Part shown: piece after piece, positions 44,881 through 55,229 of the stretch | Position numbering within the stretch: the stretch's first letter is position 1 | Layout of the letters: each line of letters opens with the position of its first letter | Assembly: GCA_024343425.1 (NCBI GenBank) | Contig: BRLC01000013.1 | Location: 152,936 to 216,935, forward strand | Source: Rhizobiaceae bacterium MnEN-MB40S | Lineage (GTDB): Bacteria; Pseudomonadota; Alphaproteobacteria; Rhizobiales; Rhizobiaceae | DNA: 64,000 nt | Direction: 5' to 3' | Translations under genes and position numbers: made by a program | The notes under the pieces: generated by a model | What the model saw: only the letters and a program-made list of their open reading frames with translations | Database searches by the model: none | Told to the model about the DNA's origin: nothing

Positions 44881-47800
44881 ATGATCATCAATGCGGGATG
44901 CGTGCAAGCAGGCGGAAACTTCCGGGCGATCGCCTGGGCTGGCGTTTCGATCTTCACACTGGCCGCGGCCATAGGCGCGGCGCCGTCGCCGGCGCTGGCC
45001 GCCTGTGACGCGACTGCGCCGGCGACGGGCGATACGGTGACCTGCGGCGCCGGATCTCCGAACCCCGAAACCGACCCGATCATCGCGCCGGACGCAAAAG
45101 GCGTAACCGTCAATTTCGGGGAAGACGCCGAACTTCGGACCCTGGGCAGTCCCTCCGTCCAGCTCGGCGGCGGCGCCTATATCTACATGCGGCCTGGAAG
45201 CCTGATCGCCGATCACAACAGAATAGCCGGTCCGTCGCCGTCGAACGCCACGATTGACCTCGGCGTTACCAGCAACGAAGCGCTGCAAACCGCCATCCAC
45301 GAGACGACCGCCAAGGTAACGGTCAACAAGGCGAAAATGGCGGATCGGGCCATGAACGCGATCACCGATTTAATTTCAAGTTCGGTGATCGTTCCTCCGC
45401 CGCCGGCGTCGGGGGAAGTCGACGGTGCAAACCGCGTCGATGTCGGCGGCGGCAGGATCATCTCTGACGGCGCGGCGGCGATCCGCTCCGCAAGCTACAG
45501 CGCGCTCAGCGTTTCGATTTCCGACGGCGGATCTGTCGAGACCATCAGGGCGAACGCGCCCGCCATCCTGCTCGACGGCACAGGTTCGCTCGCCGTTGAA
45601 CTCGACAACGGCGCCATCGTCACCCATCGCAGAGGCTCTCCCGCTATCAGCGCCGCAAGTGGCGATTCCGCGCTGGACGTGCTGATGTACGACGACGCGC
45701 GCGTCCATACCGTCGGAGACAATTCCCCCGCCATCCTGGGCCCGGGCGCCAACAGCGTCTTCAATTTCGAAGCCGACGGATCGGGGGCGACGCAAGGCCG
45801 TCCGATGATCGCGACCTACGGCGACAATTCCGCCGGCATTCTCATGCATGGCGCGGGCCGCTCGACGGCGACGGTGCAGTTCGACGACATCAGTTCCAGC
45901 AACGGACCGGGTCTGCAGACAAGCGGCGACAACTCGGCGCTCGTCGACATGGATCTCGGCGATACCTCGAGCCTGAACGTCGCCGGCGCGAACACCAGCT
46001 TCGGCACACGCGGAAACGGATCGGATGTCTTCGATCTCGCAGTGGGCGACAACAGCGACCTGCTGCTGCTCCTGCAGGAATCCACACTGACATCCGAAGG
46101 ACACGATTCCACGCTGATCGAGGTGACGCGCGGCTCGTCTTCGATCGTCAACGCAGTCGTCATCGACAGTGCTTTCCAGACCTCCGGCGACGGCTCGGGC
46201 GGTCTCGTTTTTCATGTCGACGGCGGAGACACCTCTTCCGACACCTATTTTCTCGGCGACGTGACGATCGAGACCGACGGGAATGATGCGCCTGGCTTCT
46301 ACATTGAACAGGGATCCGACACATCCAGCCGCACCGTCACCATTGCCGAAAGCATGATCGAAACACGAGGCAACAGCAGCGCCGGCGTCTTCATTGGAGG
46401 TCTCGGCGACGGTTCGGCCCTGGAAGCAACCATCACAGATACTTCGATCACGACCGGGGGTGATGATTCATCGGGGCTTTTCGTCGGAGGCGTAGGCGTC
46501 TCATCCGCCATATCCGCCAGCGTCTCGAACATCAATATTTCGACGACGGGCGACAATTCGGGCGCATTGACATTCAGCGGCGCGACGAACGACAGCAGCG
46601 TGGCCTCTTTCGACATGGCGGACTCCACGCTCGCCACCCAAGGCGACAACTCGGTTGGCTTGCTCGCCGTCCCGCTGTCCGGTTCAACGGGCGGCAGCCA
46701 GGGCGTCGTGTCTATTGGCAACCTCTCTATTTCCACGATGGGCGACGGCTCGACCGGCGTCATCATCGGCGACGCCAGCCTCTATGACGGGCCGCTTCCC
46801 ACCGTGCCCGATACGACCGTCGACTATAATCTGGCCGACGTCACCGTCTCCACAGCAGGCAACGACGCCGACGGCGTCATCGTCTACGGGCTCGGCGCGG
46901 GCGGCCCCAATTCGCAAGCCTCCGTCAGTTTCGACAACGTGGTCACCAACACGTCGGGCGACAATTCGCGCGGCATCGTGGTCCACAGCCCTGGCGGTCC
47001 GATGATGGCGACATTGGCGTTCGCCGACCTCACCGCGCCATCCGGCTCTGCTCTCAGCACCGAAGGCGACAACGCAACGCTGATCGACGTCGAACTCGGT
47101 GACGGGTCCAGCATAAACTTCTCGGCGGAGAACACGAGTTTTGGCACGCTTGGCGACAATTCCGAAGTCGTCAGTCTTCATGTCGGCGATGACAGCGATG
47201 TCCTGTTCTTAGCCGAGGGCGCGTCCTTCGCATCGGAGGACGACGACGCCACGCTGGTCGATGTCACGCGCGGCTCGTCGTCCCTTCTTGGAGCCATCAT
47301 TATTGACAGCACATTCGAAGCCTCCGGCGACGGCTCGGGCGGTCTCGTTTTTCATGTAGACGACGGCGACATATCATCCGACACCTATTTTCTCGGCGCC
47401 GTGACAGTCGATACCAACGGAAATGATGCTCCGGCGTTTATGGTCGAACAAGGAGGCTACAGCTCCAGCCGAACCGTTCAGATAGAGGAGAGCAACTTCA
47501 CCACGAAGGGAACGAACAGCGCGGGCGTTTACATTGGCGCTCTCGGCGACGGATCGGTCAGTGATCTTACAGTGATTGACACGATGATTTCGACCCGGGG
47601 TAATGGCTCCGCCGGGTTGTTCTTCGGTGAAGCAGGCAGCTTGTCCGCAGCCACGGTCAGCCTAACCAATGTCGACATTTCCACGAGCGGTGACAGTTCG
47701 GATGCCGTGACTATGCTCGGTGTCGTCAATGACGCCGGGGTAGCTTCATTCAGCGTTTTGGACTCCACGCTCGCCACCGAAGGCGACAATTCCGTCGGCT

Positions 47801-50800
47801 TGCTCGCCGTCCCGTTGTCCGGCTCAACGGGCGGCAGCGTCGGCGTCGTGTCTATTGACAACCTCTCCGTTTCCACGATGGGCGACGGCTCTACCGGCGT
47901 CATCATCGGCGACGCCAGCCTCTATGACGGGCCGCTTCCTGTCGTACCCGATACGACAGTCAATTACGATCTGGCCAATGTCACGGTCTCCACAGAGGGC
48001 AACGACGCCGACGGCGTCGTCGTCTACGGGCTCGGCGCGGGCGGACCCAACACGGAAGCCTCCGTCAGCTTCGACAACGTGGTGGCGAATACGACAGGCG
48101 ACAATTCGCGCGGCATCGTGGTCCACAGCCCTGGCGGTTCGATGATGGCGACCTTGTCGTTCGCCGACCTCACAGCGCCATCCGGACCTGCCTTGAGCAC
48201 CGCAGGCGCCAACGCCACGCTGATCGACGTCGATCTCGGTAACGAGTCCAGCATAAACTTTTCCGCGGAGAATTCGAGTTTCGGCACGGCGGGCGATAAC
48301 TCCGCTGTCGTCAGTCTGCATGTCGGTGACTCCAGCGATGTCCTTTTCGTCGCCGAGGACGCCTCTTTTACGTCGCAGGGCGACAACGCCACGCTCGTGG
48401 AGATCGAGCGCCACTCTTCGTCGATACTGAGAGGTAACTTTACAAACACCACATTGGAAGCTGTGGGCGACGGGTCGGGCGGGATCGTTGTCGAGGTAAA
48501 TCAAGGCGACCTTTCCAACGATACGTTCTTTCTCGGCGAAGTGACGGTCCATACCCGGGGTGATGACGCGCCCGCATTCCATGTGGGAGAAGGAGGCGAT
48601 ACATCCAGCCGCACAGTGGTCGTTCAGCAGAGTGATATCACGAGCGAAGGCGCCAACAGCGCAGGCGTAAGCATCGGCGGCCTTGGCGACAGTTCGGCCA
48701 TCGATTCGACGGTAACTGATACGTCTATCTCGACACAGGGCGACAATGCGCCGGGATTCCATTTTGGCGGCGCCGGCAGTTTCTCCGCCGCGTCGGTCAG
48801 CCTGATCGATGTCGATATTTCCACGATCGGCGACAACTCAGGCGCGGTAGCCTTGCTTGGCGTGACGAATGAAAGCGCCGTCGCCTCTTTCGACATGGCG
48901 GACGCCACGCTCACCACCGAAGGCGATAACGCGGTTGGCCTTCTCGCCATGCCTCTCTTCGGCGCAACGGGCGGCAGCACCGGCGTCGTGTCTCTGGAAA
49001 ACCTGACCGTCTCGACGCTGGGCGTCGGCTCGACCGGCGTCATCATCGGCGACGCCAGCCTCTACGACGGACCGCTTCCCACCGTGCCCGATACGACAGT
49101 CGACTATAATCTGGCCGCTGTCACGGTCTCCACCACAGGCAACGACGCCGACGGCGTCGTCGTCTACGGGCTTGGCGCGGGCGGACCCAATTCGGAAGCC
49201 ACCGTCGATTTCGAGAATGTGGCAGCGAATACGACGGGCGACAATTCCCGCGGCATTGTGGTGAACGGCCCCGGGACAGTCGTCAGCATCAAGGATCCTG
49301 TCGTGACGACAATGGGCGACAATTCGCCGGCTATTGTCGTGCCGGGCACGGACAGCGTCCTCGGTCTTGAGGCCTCCGGAGCAGGACAGACCACCCAGCC
49401 CATGATCGCGACTTTCGGCGACAATTCCGCGGGTATCTCCATGCATGGCGCCGGCGACTCCGCGGTGACGATGACGTTCACCGAAATTGCCGCATCTTCG
49501 GGTCCGGCCTTCCAGACAAGCGGCGACAATTCAACGCTGATCGATGTCGATCTCGACGGTTCGTCCAGCGGCGTCTTTTTTGCCGACAAAACGAGTTTCG
49601 GCACGTTCGGAAACAACTCCGACGTCATCAGTTTCCACATGGGCGACAACAGTAATATGCTGATGTACGTCCAGGACGCGTCTTTCACGTCGGAGGGCGA
49701 CAACGCCACCCTCGTAACGGGTGAGCGCGGTTCGTCTTCCTTTTGGAACTTCGTCGCAAACAATACGACGTTTCAGACTTTGGGCGACGGGTCTGGCGGG
49801 TTCGTCTTTCATGTCGACGGCGGCGATGCGTCATCCGACACCTATTTTCTCGGCGACGTCACGATCGATACCAGCGGCAACGATGCGCCGGCGTTCCACG
49901 TCGAAGATGGCGGCTCCGATTCGACACGCACCGTCGATCTCTTCGACAGCAACCTTACGACGCGGGGAAACAACAGCGCCGGTTTGTATATAGGCAGTCT
50001 TGGCGCTTTATCGGCCTCCAGCTTTACTGTGAACGCAACGACAATAGCCACACATGGCGACGATTCGCCGGGGCTGTATCATGGCGGGGTGGAGTCGGGC
50101 TCAACGTCGCTCGAATTGTCAAACCTCGACATTTCCACCGTAGGCGACAACTCCAACGCGGCGACGCATATCGGCGTCAGGACCGACAACAGCATTGCGG
50201 CCCTGGATGCATTGAATTTGACCTTGAGCACCGAGGGGGACAATTCGACCGGTCTGATGATTGTTCCGGTTTCTGCCGGATTGTCGCCTTCAGCGATAAG
50301 CGGCAGCACTTTGGTCACCAGTCTGACAAGTGTTTCGGTTTCCACATCGGGCTCGGGATCGGCCGGCGTCATCCTCGGCGACGCAGGCTTTTATGGCGTG
50401 TCGCCGTCGACCGCGTCAGGTTCCACCTTCACGCACGATATGGATTTCGTTTCGGTTGAAACCACAGGAGATGACGCCGACGGCGTCGTCATCCACGGGC
50501 TCGGCGTCGACGCCACGGACACTTCGTCTACATTGCTGCTGGAAAATGTGGATATCACGACGTCGGGCGACCGATCGCGCGGCATCGTCGTCAATTTCGG
50601 CAGCCAGGGCGAAGGCAGTGATTCCCTCACGATCCTGGATGGGATCGAAATCGCGACCACTGGCGACGAAGCCCACAGTCTCGTGCTTGGCGAAGGGCTG
50701 GGCACGGAACTCCCCGGCGTGGACATGGACAATACGCTCGCGATTGGCGACGTCTCCGTATCCACGGAAGGCATGAACGCCCACGCCCTCGTCATCGGCG

Positions 50801-52881
50801 AGAACACCACGCTGACGCTCGATCCCGGCAATCTGGGCGCGACAACGGCCAACAACACCATCGTCAACGGTCTGATCGAGACCTTCGACACTCTGGTCGC
50901 CACCGGCGAAGGCGGGCGCGCCGTCCACAATGAGGGCATTCTCTACGGAACCTTCACCGTCGGCGACCCGATCGTCGGCAACCTCTCCAACAACGGCCTG
51001 ATCGAGAGCGCCGACGGAGCCGTCGGCGTCGCGGTGCAGTACACCGGCGCGACCGACGACATCTTCGAACTGCAGCCGATGGGCGTCGTCATCGGCTCGA
51101 TCGAGGCGGGCGACGGCGAGGACCGGTTCCTCCTCGGCGGCGAAGGCGAACAGACCTTCGATGTGGCGCTGATTGGAACCCAGTACAACGACTTCGAGAT
51201 CTTCGGGAAGGAAGACGCCTCGGTCTGGACGCTGACCGGAACCAACGCCGTCGCCGGTCCCTTCACGGTCGCCGGCGGCACGCTGGTCAACAACGCGATG
51301 CTGTCAAACATGGCGATGACCGTCGGCCCCGATGGCCGGCTGGAAGGCAATGGCACGGTCGGCGGGCTGGTGATCGACGGAACGGTCGCGCCCGGCAATT
51401 CGATCGGCGTGATAAACGTTGCGGGCGACGTCGTCTTCAACGCCGGCTCGGTCTACGAGGTCGAGATCGCGGCGCCCGACCAGGCCGACCTGATCGCGGC
51501 AACGGGAACGGCCACCATCAATGGCGGCGCGCTCGACATCGTCGCGCTCGATCCTGAGACAAGCTATGCCGACGGCGAGATCTACCGCATCGTCGAAGCC
51601 GAGGCCGGCGTCGTCCGCAACACCGATTTCCTCTACAACCAGCCCTTCTCGCTGATCCGCGCCGATGTGCTTTACGGCGCCGATTATGTCGACCTGATGC
51701 TGGTCGCCGACATTCCGTTCACCAGCCTCACCAGCACCTACAACCAGTTCCAGGCGGCGAGCGGACTTCAGAACATGGCGCAGACGGGCGACGCGCTGAC
51801 GGTGTTCAACGAAATCGTGCAGCTGTCGCTGGCGCCGAATGGCGACGAAGCGGTGCGCCAGGCCTTCGATCTGTCTTCGGGAGAGATCCACGCCTCCGCG
51901 CAGCATGTCGTTAACCAGACCTTCTCGCAGTTCAGCCGCCTGCTGCGTCAGCAGGGCGCGGCCGGCGTCATGAACGCCGGGCTCACCGACACGATGACGG
52001 CGACGCACGGCTTTGGCAACGGCTCCGCAGGCGACGCGTCTTCGGGGCAGGCCTGGCTTGCGCCGCTCGGCGGCGGCGGATCGATCGACGGCGACGGAAA
52101 CGCCGCTGCGCTCGACTGGTGGTCGGCCGGTATCGCCGGAGGCTACGAGAACTCGCTGGACGTTGCGCGCGGCGAGGCCTTCGCCGGCTTCGGCCTCGGC
52201 TATGCCAGAAGCAGCGCCACGGTGAACGCGCGTCTGTCGTCCATGGAGGCCGACAACTTCCAGATCGGCGTCTACGGCGGATGGGCGAACGGCCCGTGGA
52301 GCCTTTCCGGCTCGCTCGCCTATCTCGGCAGCAGCGTGTCGACGACGCGGCAAATCGCCTTCGGCGACATCAACCGCAGGGCCGAGACCGATTACTGGAC
52401 GAACACGTTCGGCTTCTCCGGCGAGGCCGCCTACGGCTTCGACATCGCCTCCGGCACGACCCTGTCGCCGGTCGCAACGCTTGACGCCGGCTGGTCAGGA
52501 CATGGCGACTTCTCCGAAACCGGCGCGGGCGCGCTCAACCTGACGGGCCTTTCGGAAAGCTGGACGCAGTTCGACACCGGCCTCGGTCTCGCCCTGCAGC
52601 ACACGATGCCCACCGGCGCCGGAGACGTGACCTTCGAGGTGCGCGCGCTTTGGGAATACGCCTTCGCCGACGTCGTGCCCGCGCAGACCATGGTGTTCGA
52701 GGGCAGCCCGACCGCGTTCTCGGTTCTCGGTCCCGACGCCGGACGCAACCGGTTGCGGCTCGGCGCAGGCGTCGCCGTTCCCGTCAGCGACGGCTTCAAG
52801 GTGCGGGCGAACTATGACGGCCTGTTCAATAGTCAGCAGCAGAACCACGTGGCCAGCATCAGCCTGAACCTGGCGTTCTGA
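44881..52881 (+). CDS. Giant type Va autotransporter with 380-residue super-repeats
   Basis: 2,666 residues from ATG 44881, which gives a signal peptide (IAWAGVSIFTLAAAIGAAPS, cleavage near ALA-AC). The passenger (about 45-2270) is beta-helical and dominated by short GDNS/GDGS turns, such as TxGDNSxG, every 25-35 residues. Super-repeats of 380 residues share TGVIIGDASLYDGPLP and SSDTYFLG anchors. A PATR-like junction, GNGTVGGLVIDGTVAPGNS (about 2157-2175), precedes the translocator, whose barrel (about 2395-2666) begins near QAWLAPLGGGGS and ends in SLNLAF with a terminal Phe. It is exported to the cell surface. No protease triad was seen. Likely adhesin or surface fibre. Confidence 0.93.
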   Translation: MIINAGCVQAGGNFRAIAWAGVSIFTLAAAIGAAPSPALAACDATAPATGDTVTCGAGSPNPETDPIIAPDAKGVTVNFGEDAELRTLGSPSVQLGGGAYIYMRPGSLIADHNRIAGPSPSNATIDLGVTSNEALQTAIHETTAKVTVNKAKMADRAMNAITDLISSSVIVPPPPASGEVDGANRVDVGGGRIISDGAAAIRSASYSALSVSISDGGSVETIRANAPAILLDGTGSLAVELDNGAIVTHRRGSPAISAASGDSALDVLMYDDARVHTVGDNSPAILGPGANSVFNFEADGSGATQGRPMIATYGDNSAGILMHGAGRSTATVQFDDISSSNGPGLQTSGDNSALVDMDLGDTSSLNVAGANTSFGTRGNGSDVFDLAVGDNSDLLLLLQESTLTSEGHDSTLIEVTRGSSSIVNAVVIDSAFQTSGDGSGGLVFHVDGGDTSSDTYFLGDVTIETDGNDAPGFYIEQGSDTSSRTVTIAESMIETRGNSSAGVFIGGLGDGSALEATITDTSITTGGDDSSGLFVGGVGVSSAISASVSNINISTTGDNSGALTFSGATNDSSVASFDMADSTLATQGDNSVGLLAVPLSGSTGGSQGVVSIGNLSISTMGDGSTGVIIGDASLYDGPLPTVPDTTVDYNLADVTVSTAGNDADGVIVYGLGAGGPNSQASVSFDNVVTNTSGDNSRGIVVHSPGGPMMATLAFADLTAPSGSALSTEGDNATLIDVELGDGSSINFSAENTSFGTLGDNSEVVSLHVGDDSDVLFLAEGASFASEDDDATLVDVTRGSSSLLGAIIIDSTFEASGDGSGGLVFHVDDGDISSDTYFLGAVTVDTNGNDAPAFMVEQGGYSSSRTVQIEESNFTTKGTNSAGVYIGALGDGSVSDLTVIDTMISTRGNGSAGLFFGEAGSLSAATVSLTNVDISTSGDSSDAVTMLGVVNDAGVASFSVLDSTLATEGDNSVGLLAVPLSGSTGGSVGVVSIDNLSVSTMGDGSTGVIIGDASLYDGPLPVVPDTTVNYDLANVTVSTEGNDADGVVVYGLGAGGPNTEASVSFDNVVANTTGDNSRGIVVHSPGGSMMATLSFADLTAPSGPALSTAGANATLIDVDLGNESSINFSAENSSFGTAGDNSAVVSLHVGDSSDVLFVAEDASFTSQGDNATLVEIERHSSSILRGNFTNTTLEAVGDGSGGIVVEVNQGDLSNDTFFLGEVTVHTRGDDAPAFHVGEGGDTSSRTVVVQQSDITSEGANSAGVSIGGLGDSSAIDSTVTDTSISTQGDNAPGFHFGGAGSFSAASVSLIDVDISTIGDNSGAVALLGVTNESAVASFDMADATLTTEGDNAVGLLAMPLFGATGGSTGVVSLENLTVSTLGVGSTGVIIGDASLYDGPLPTVPDTTVDYNLAAVTVSTTGNDADGVVVYGLGAGGPNSEATVDFENVAANTTGDNSRGIVVNGPGTVVSIKDPVVTTMGDNSPAIVVPGTDSVLGLEASGAGQTTQPMIATFGDNSAGISMHGAGDSAVTMTFTEIAASSGPAFQTSGDNSTLIDVDLDGSSSGVFFADKTSFGTFGNNSDVISFHMGDNSNMLMYVQDASFTSEGDNATLVTGERGSSSFWNFVANNTTFQTLGDGSGGFVFHVDGGDASSDTYFLGDVTIDTSGNDAPAFHVEDGGSDSTRTVDLFDSNLTTRGNNSAGLYIGSLGALSASSFTVNATTIATHGDDSPGLYHGGVESGSTSLELSNLDISTVGDNSNAATHIGVRTDNSIAALDALNLTLSTEGDNSTGLMIVPVSAGLSPSAISGSTLVTSLTSVSVSTSGSGSAGVILGDAGFYGVSPSTASGSTFTHDMDFVSVETTGDDADGVVIHGLGVDATDTSSTLLLENVDITTSGDRSRGIVVNFGSQGEGSDSLTILDGIEIATTGDEAHSLVLGEGLGTELPGVDMDNTLAIGDVSVSTEGMNAHALVIGENTTLTLDPGNLGATTANNTIVNGLIETFDTLVATGEGGRAVHNEGILYGTFTVGDPIVGNLSNNGLIESADGAVGVAVQYTGATDDIFELQPMGVVIGSIEAGDGEDRFLLGGEGEQTFDVALIGTQYNDFEIFGKEDASVWTLTGTNAVAGPFTVAGGTLVNNAMLSNMAMTVGPDGRLEGNGTVGGLVIDGTVAPGNSIGVINVAGDVVFNAGSVYEVEIAAPDQADLIAATGTATINGGALDIVALDPETSYADGEIYRIVEAEAGVVRNTDFLYNQPFSLIRADVLYGADYVDLMLVADIPFTSLTSTYNQFQAASGLQNMAQTGDALTVFNEIVQLSLAPNGDEAVRQAFDLSSGEIHASAQHVVNQTFSQFSRLLRQQGAAGVMNAGLTDTMTATHGFGNGSAGDASSGQAWLAPLGGGGSIDGDGNAAALDWWSAGIAGGYENSLDVARGEAFAGFGLGYARSSATVNARLSSMEADNFQIGVYGGWANGPWSLSGSLAYLGSSVSTTRQIAFGDINRRAETDYWTNTFGFSGEAAYGFDIASGTTLSPVATLDAGWSGHGDFSETGAGALNLTGLSESWTQFDTGLGLALQHTMPTGAGDVTFEVRALWEYAFADVVPAQTMVFEGSPTAFSVLGPDAGRNRLRLGAGVAVPVSDGFKVRANYDGLFNSQQQNHVASISLNLAF
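45810..50400 (+). repeat. Four in-frame ~1.14-kb super-repeats in the autotransporter gene
   Basis: The anchor encoding IIGDASLYDGPLP recurs at about 46768, 47908 and 49048, exactly 1,140 bp (380 codons) apart, and again in a diverged form near 50370, about 1,330 bp on because extra turns are inserted. The SSDTYFLG anchor recurs at 46241, 47381 and 48521 (diverged), and near 49841. Some stretches are nearly identical at DNA level. Confidence 0.9.
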
Positions 52882-52983
52882 CGCCAGTTGGGGAAGTATC
52901 GCGGGGATCGGTGATAACCGTTGAAATGCACCGAGACCCAGAAATGGACTTACTGCTTGCCGTCCGGGCGCCGGGCGTCTCGC

Positions 52984-53901
52984 TCAGTATCCTCCGAAGA
53001 GGGGAAGGCCGCGCGTCTCCGTCTGTGCGCTCAACACGGTTCCCGTTTCGGCCTCCGTGATGAACAGCTGATCGCGGTTCTCGCCGCCGAAGGCGACGTT
53101 CGTCGTGTGCAGCCCTGTCGGCGAGACGAAGCGGCGCGCCGGTTCTCCTCTCGGCGTCATGTGCCAGACCGTTCCCAGGCCGATGTGACAGATGAGAAGA
53201 CCGCCGTCGCGGTCGATGGCCAGACCATCCGGCCCCTGTCCGCCGGAGAGCTGGATGAAGTTGCCCACCTTGGCGACGCTTCCGTCCGGCATCATCGGGA
53301 CGCGCCAGATGCAGTTGCCGCGCGTCGCGGCCACGTAAAGGGTCGCGCCGTCGGGCGACAGCACGAGACCGTTCGGGCTCGGTACGTTCGAAAGGATCAT
53401 TTCCGGCGCGCATCCCGGCCGGACCCGGAAGACGCGACCGGTGGGGTCGTGCAGGCCGGTCATTCCCTGATCGGTGAAGTAGAGGTCGCCGTTGTCGGCG
53501 AAGGTCAGGTCGTTGACCGCCTTCAGCCGCTCCAGATGATGACGCTGAAGAAACGGGGCGATCTCCCCCGTGCGCGGATCGAAGACCATGACGCCGTTTC
53601 TGTAGTCCGCGATGAAGAGGCGGCCGTCCTGGTGGAAGGCGAGGCCGTTCGGCTCTCCGTCATAGGCAATCATAACCTCGAAACCACGGTTCGGCGTCAA
53701 CCGGAAAATCCGGCCATAGGCGATATCGACGCACCACAGGTTGCCGTCGCGGTCGAAGGCCGGACCTTCCAGCAGCGAGTGGACGGGCTGGCTTCCCGGC
53801 TGGCCGTCGCGCCATTCGGACGGCTCTCCGTGCATCCTCAGATTGTCCGGCAGGCTTGCGAACACGGATGTTTCGGTGGTGGGCGGCGGAGCAAAAAACA
53901 C
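52984..53901 (-). CDS. SMP-30/gluconolactonase/LRE family lactonase
   Basis: 305 residues from GTG 53901. A six-bladed propeller with the metal-binding family features: LLEGPAFDRDGNLWCVDIAYGRIFRL (blade 1, acidic Glu/Asp), EPNGLAFHQDGRLFIADY, AVNDLTFADNGDLYFTDQG (with the conserved Asn-Asp), PNGLVLSPDGATLYVA (Asn), and DGLAIDRDGGLLICHIG (Asp). Such enzymes open sugar lactones to aldonates, or act on related esters. It is the last gene of the TRAP operon, 20 bp after dctM, so the lactone or its product is probably imported. Its last 160 bp are duplicated at 43.4 kb. Confidence 0.9.
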   Translation of the reverse strand: MFFAPPPTTETSVFASLPDNLRMHGEPSEWRDGQPGSQPVHSLLEGPAFDRDGNLWCVDIAYGRIFRLTPNRGFEVMIAYDGEPNGLAFHQDGRLFIADYRNGVMVFDPRTGEIAPFLQRHHLERLKAVNDLTFADNGDLYFTDQGMTGLHDPTGRVFRVRPGCAPEMILSNVPSPNGLVLSPDGATLYVAATRGNCIWRVPMMPDGSVAKVGNFIQLSGGQGPDGLAIDRDGGLLICHIGLGTVWHMTPRGEPARRFVSPTGLHTTNVAFGGENRDQLFITEAETGTVLSAQTETRGLPLFGGY

Positions 53902-53921
53902 GACGTCTTACCTCATTTCAC

Positions 53922-55220
53922 TCAATGGGTCGCCCTCGGCAGCCACAGCGCGATATCCGGCTCGAGGTAGAGCGCCAGGCAAAAGGCGACGATGATCAGC
54001 GCATAGGGCATCGACGACCTGCCGATGACGCCCAGCGGCGCGTTGCTGATGGATTGCACGGCGAACAGATTGAGCCCCATCGGCGGCGTCAGCGCGCCCA
54101 GCTCGATCAGAAGCACCAGCACCACGCCCATCCAGATCGGGTCGTATCCCATCACCTGGAAGACCGGGAAAAGCACAGGCACCGTCAAGAGCATGATCGA
54201 CAGCCCGTCGATGAACATGCCGATGACCGCGTAAAGCGCGATCAACAGAAGGAAGAAGGCGAAGGGGCCTATCCCCGCGTCGGCCATGGCCCCGGACAAT
54301 CCGCGGCTGATGCCCGAGTTGACGATGGCGAAGCTGAGAAACTGGGCGTTGATGGTGATGAACATAACCACGCAACTCGTCACCACCGCATTGCGCAGCG
54401 CGGCGACGAGAGCGGCGGCGGAAAGGTCGCGATAGACCAGGCCGAGCAACAGCGCCAACAGGCAACCGAAGGCGGCCGCTTCCGTTGGCGTGACGACGCC
54501 CGCATACATGCCGCCGATAACGGCGGCGATGAGGGCTGCGACCGGCAGGCTGTCGACGATCCCGGACCGCCGCTTTCGCTTCAGGTCTTCGGCGTCGGGC
54601 GGCGGCGCGAGATCGCGGTTGAGCAACACGCGGATCGCGATATAGACCAGGAACAGGGCGGCGAGCACGAGGCCCGGCACCACGCCCGCCATGAAGACCG
54701 ACAGAACGGACGTCTGGGTGATCGAGGCGTAGACGATCATCGGGATGCTCGGCGGGATCAGGATGCCGAGGCACCCGCCGCCGGTCAGGGATCCGAGCGT
54801 CAGAGCGTCCTTGTAGCCGCGCCGCCGCATTTCAGGCACGGCGACCGTGCCCACCGTCAGGGCGGTGGCGACCGTCGAGCCCGACAGCGCCGAGAAGGCG
54901 GCGCAGCCGACGATATTGGTGTGGGCGAGCGCGCCGGGCACGCCGCGCAGCATCACAGCGATGCCGTTGTAGAAGCGCCGCGCCAGGCCGCTGCGCAGGA
55001 TGATCTCGCCCATCAGGACGAAGAGCGGGATTGCGACGAGCGTAAAGCTTGTGGCCGTGTTCCAGATGATGTCGCCGAAGGTCGGCCACATCCGCGTGCC
55101 GGTCGCCATCGTCACGCCGACGATGCCGACGATCCCGATCGCCGATCCGATAAGGACGCCGCCGAACAGGCAGCAGACCATGAGAACGCCATAGACAAGA
55201 AGGGCGACTGACCAGTCCAT
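53922..55220 (-). CDS. dctM: TRAP transporter large permease DctM
   Basis: 432 residues with about 12 membrane helices, typical length for DctM. The family motifs LGILIPPSIPMIVYASITQ (about 150-168) and LTPPMGLNLFAVQSISN (about 372-388) are present, and IIGSAIGIVGIVGV-like glycine-rich segments lie at the start. It forms the translocation channel with DctQ and uses the ion gradient. Gap to dctQ 9 bp. Confidence 0.95.
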   Translation of the reverse strand: MDWSVALLVYGVLMVCCLFGGVLIGSAIGIVGIVGVTMATGTRMWPTFGDIIWNTATSFTLVAIPLFVLMGEIILRSGLARRFYNGIAVMLRGVPGALAHTNIVGCAAFSALSGSTVATALTVGTVAVPEMRRRGYKDALTLGSLTGGGCLGILIPPSIPMIVYASITQTSVLSVFMAGVVPGLVLAALFLVYIAIRVLLNRDLAPPPDAEDLKRKRRSGIVDSLPVAALIAAVIGGMYAGVVTPTEAAAFGCLLALLLGLVYRDLSAAALVAALRNAVVTSCVVMFITINAQFLSFAIVNSGISRGLSGAMADAGIGPFAFFLLLIALYAVIGMFIDGLSIMLLTVPVLFPVFQVMGYDPIWMGVVLVLLIELGALTPPMGLNLFAVQSISNAPLGVIGRSSMPYALIIVAFCLALYLEPDIALWLPRATH

Positions 55221-55229
55221 TGATATTTC

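Noticed and set aside
53856..55211. 451-residue open frame on the plus strand
   Set aside because: Antisense to dctM, with a composition typical of reverse-strand shadows of membrane proteins.
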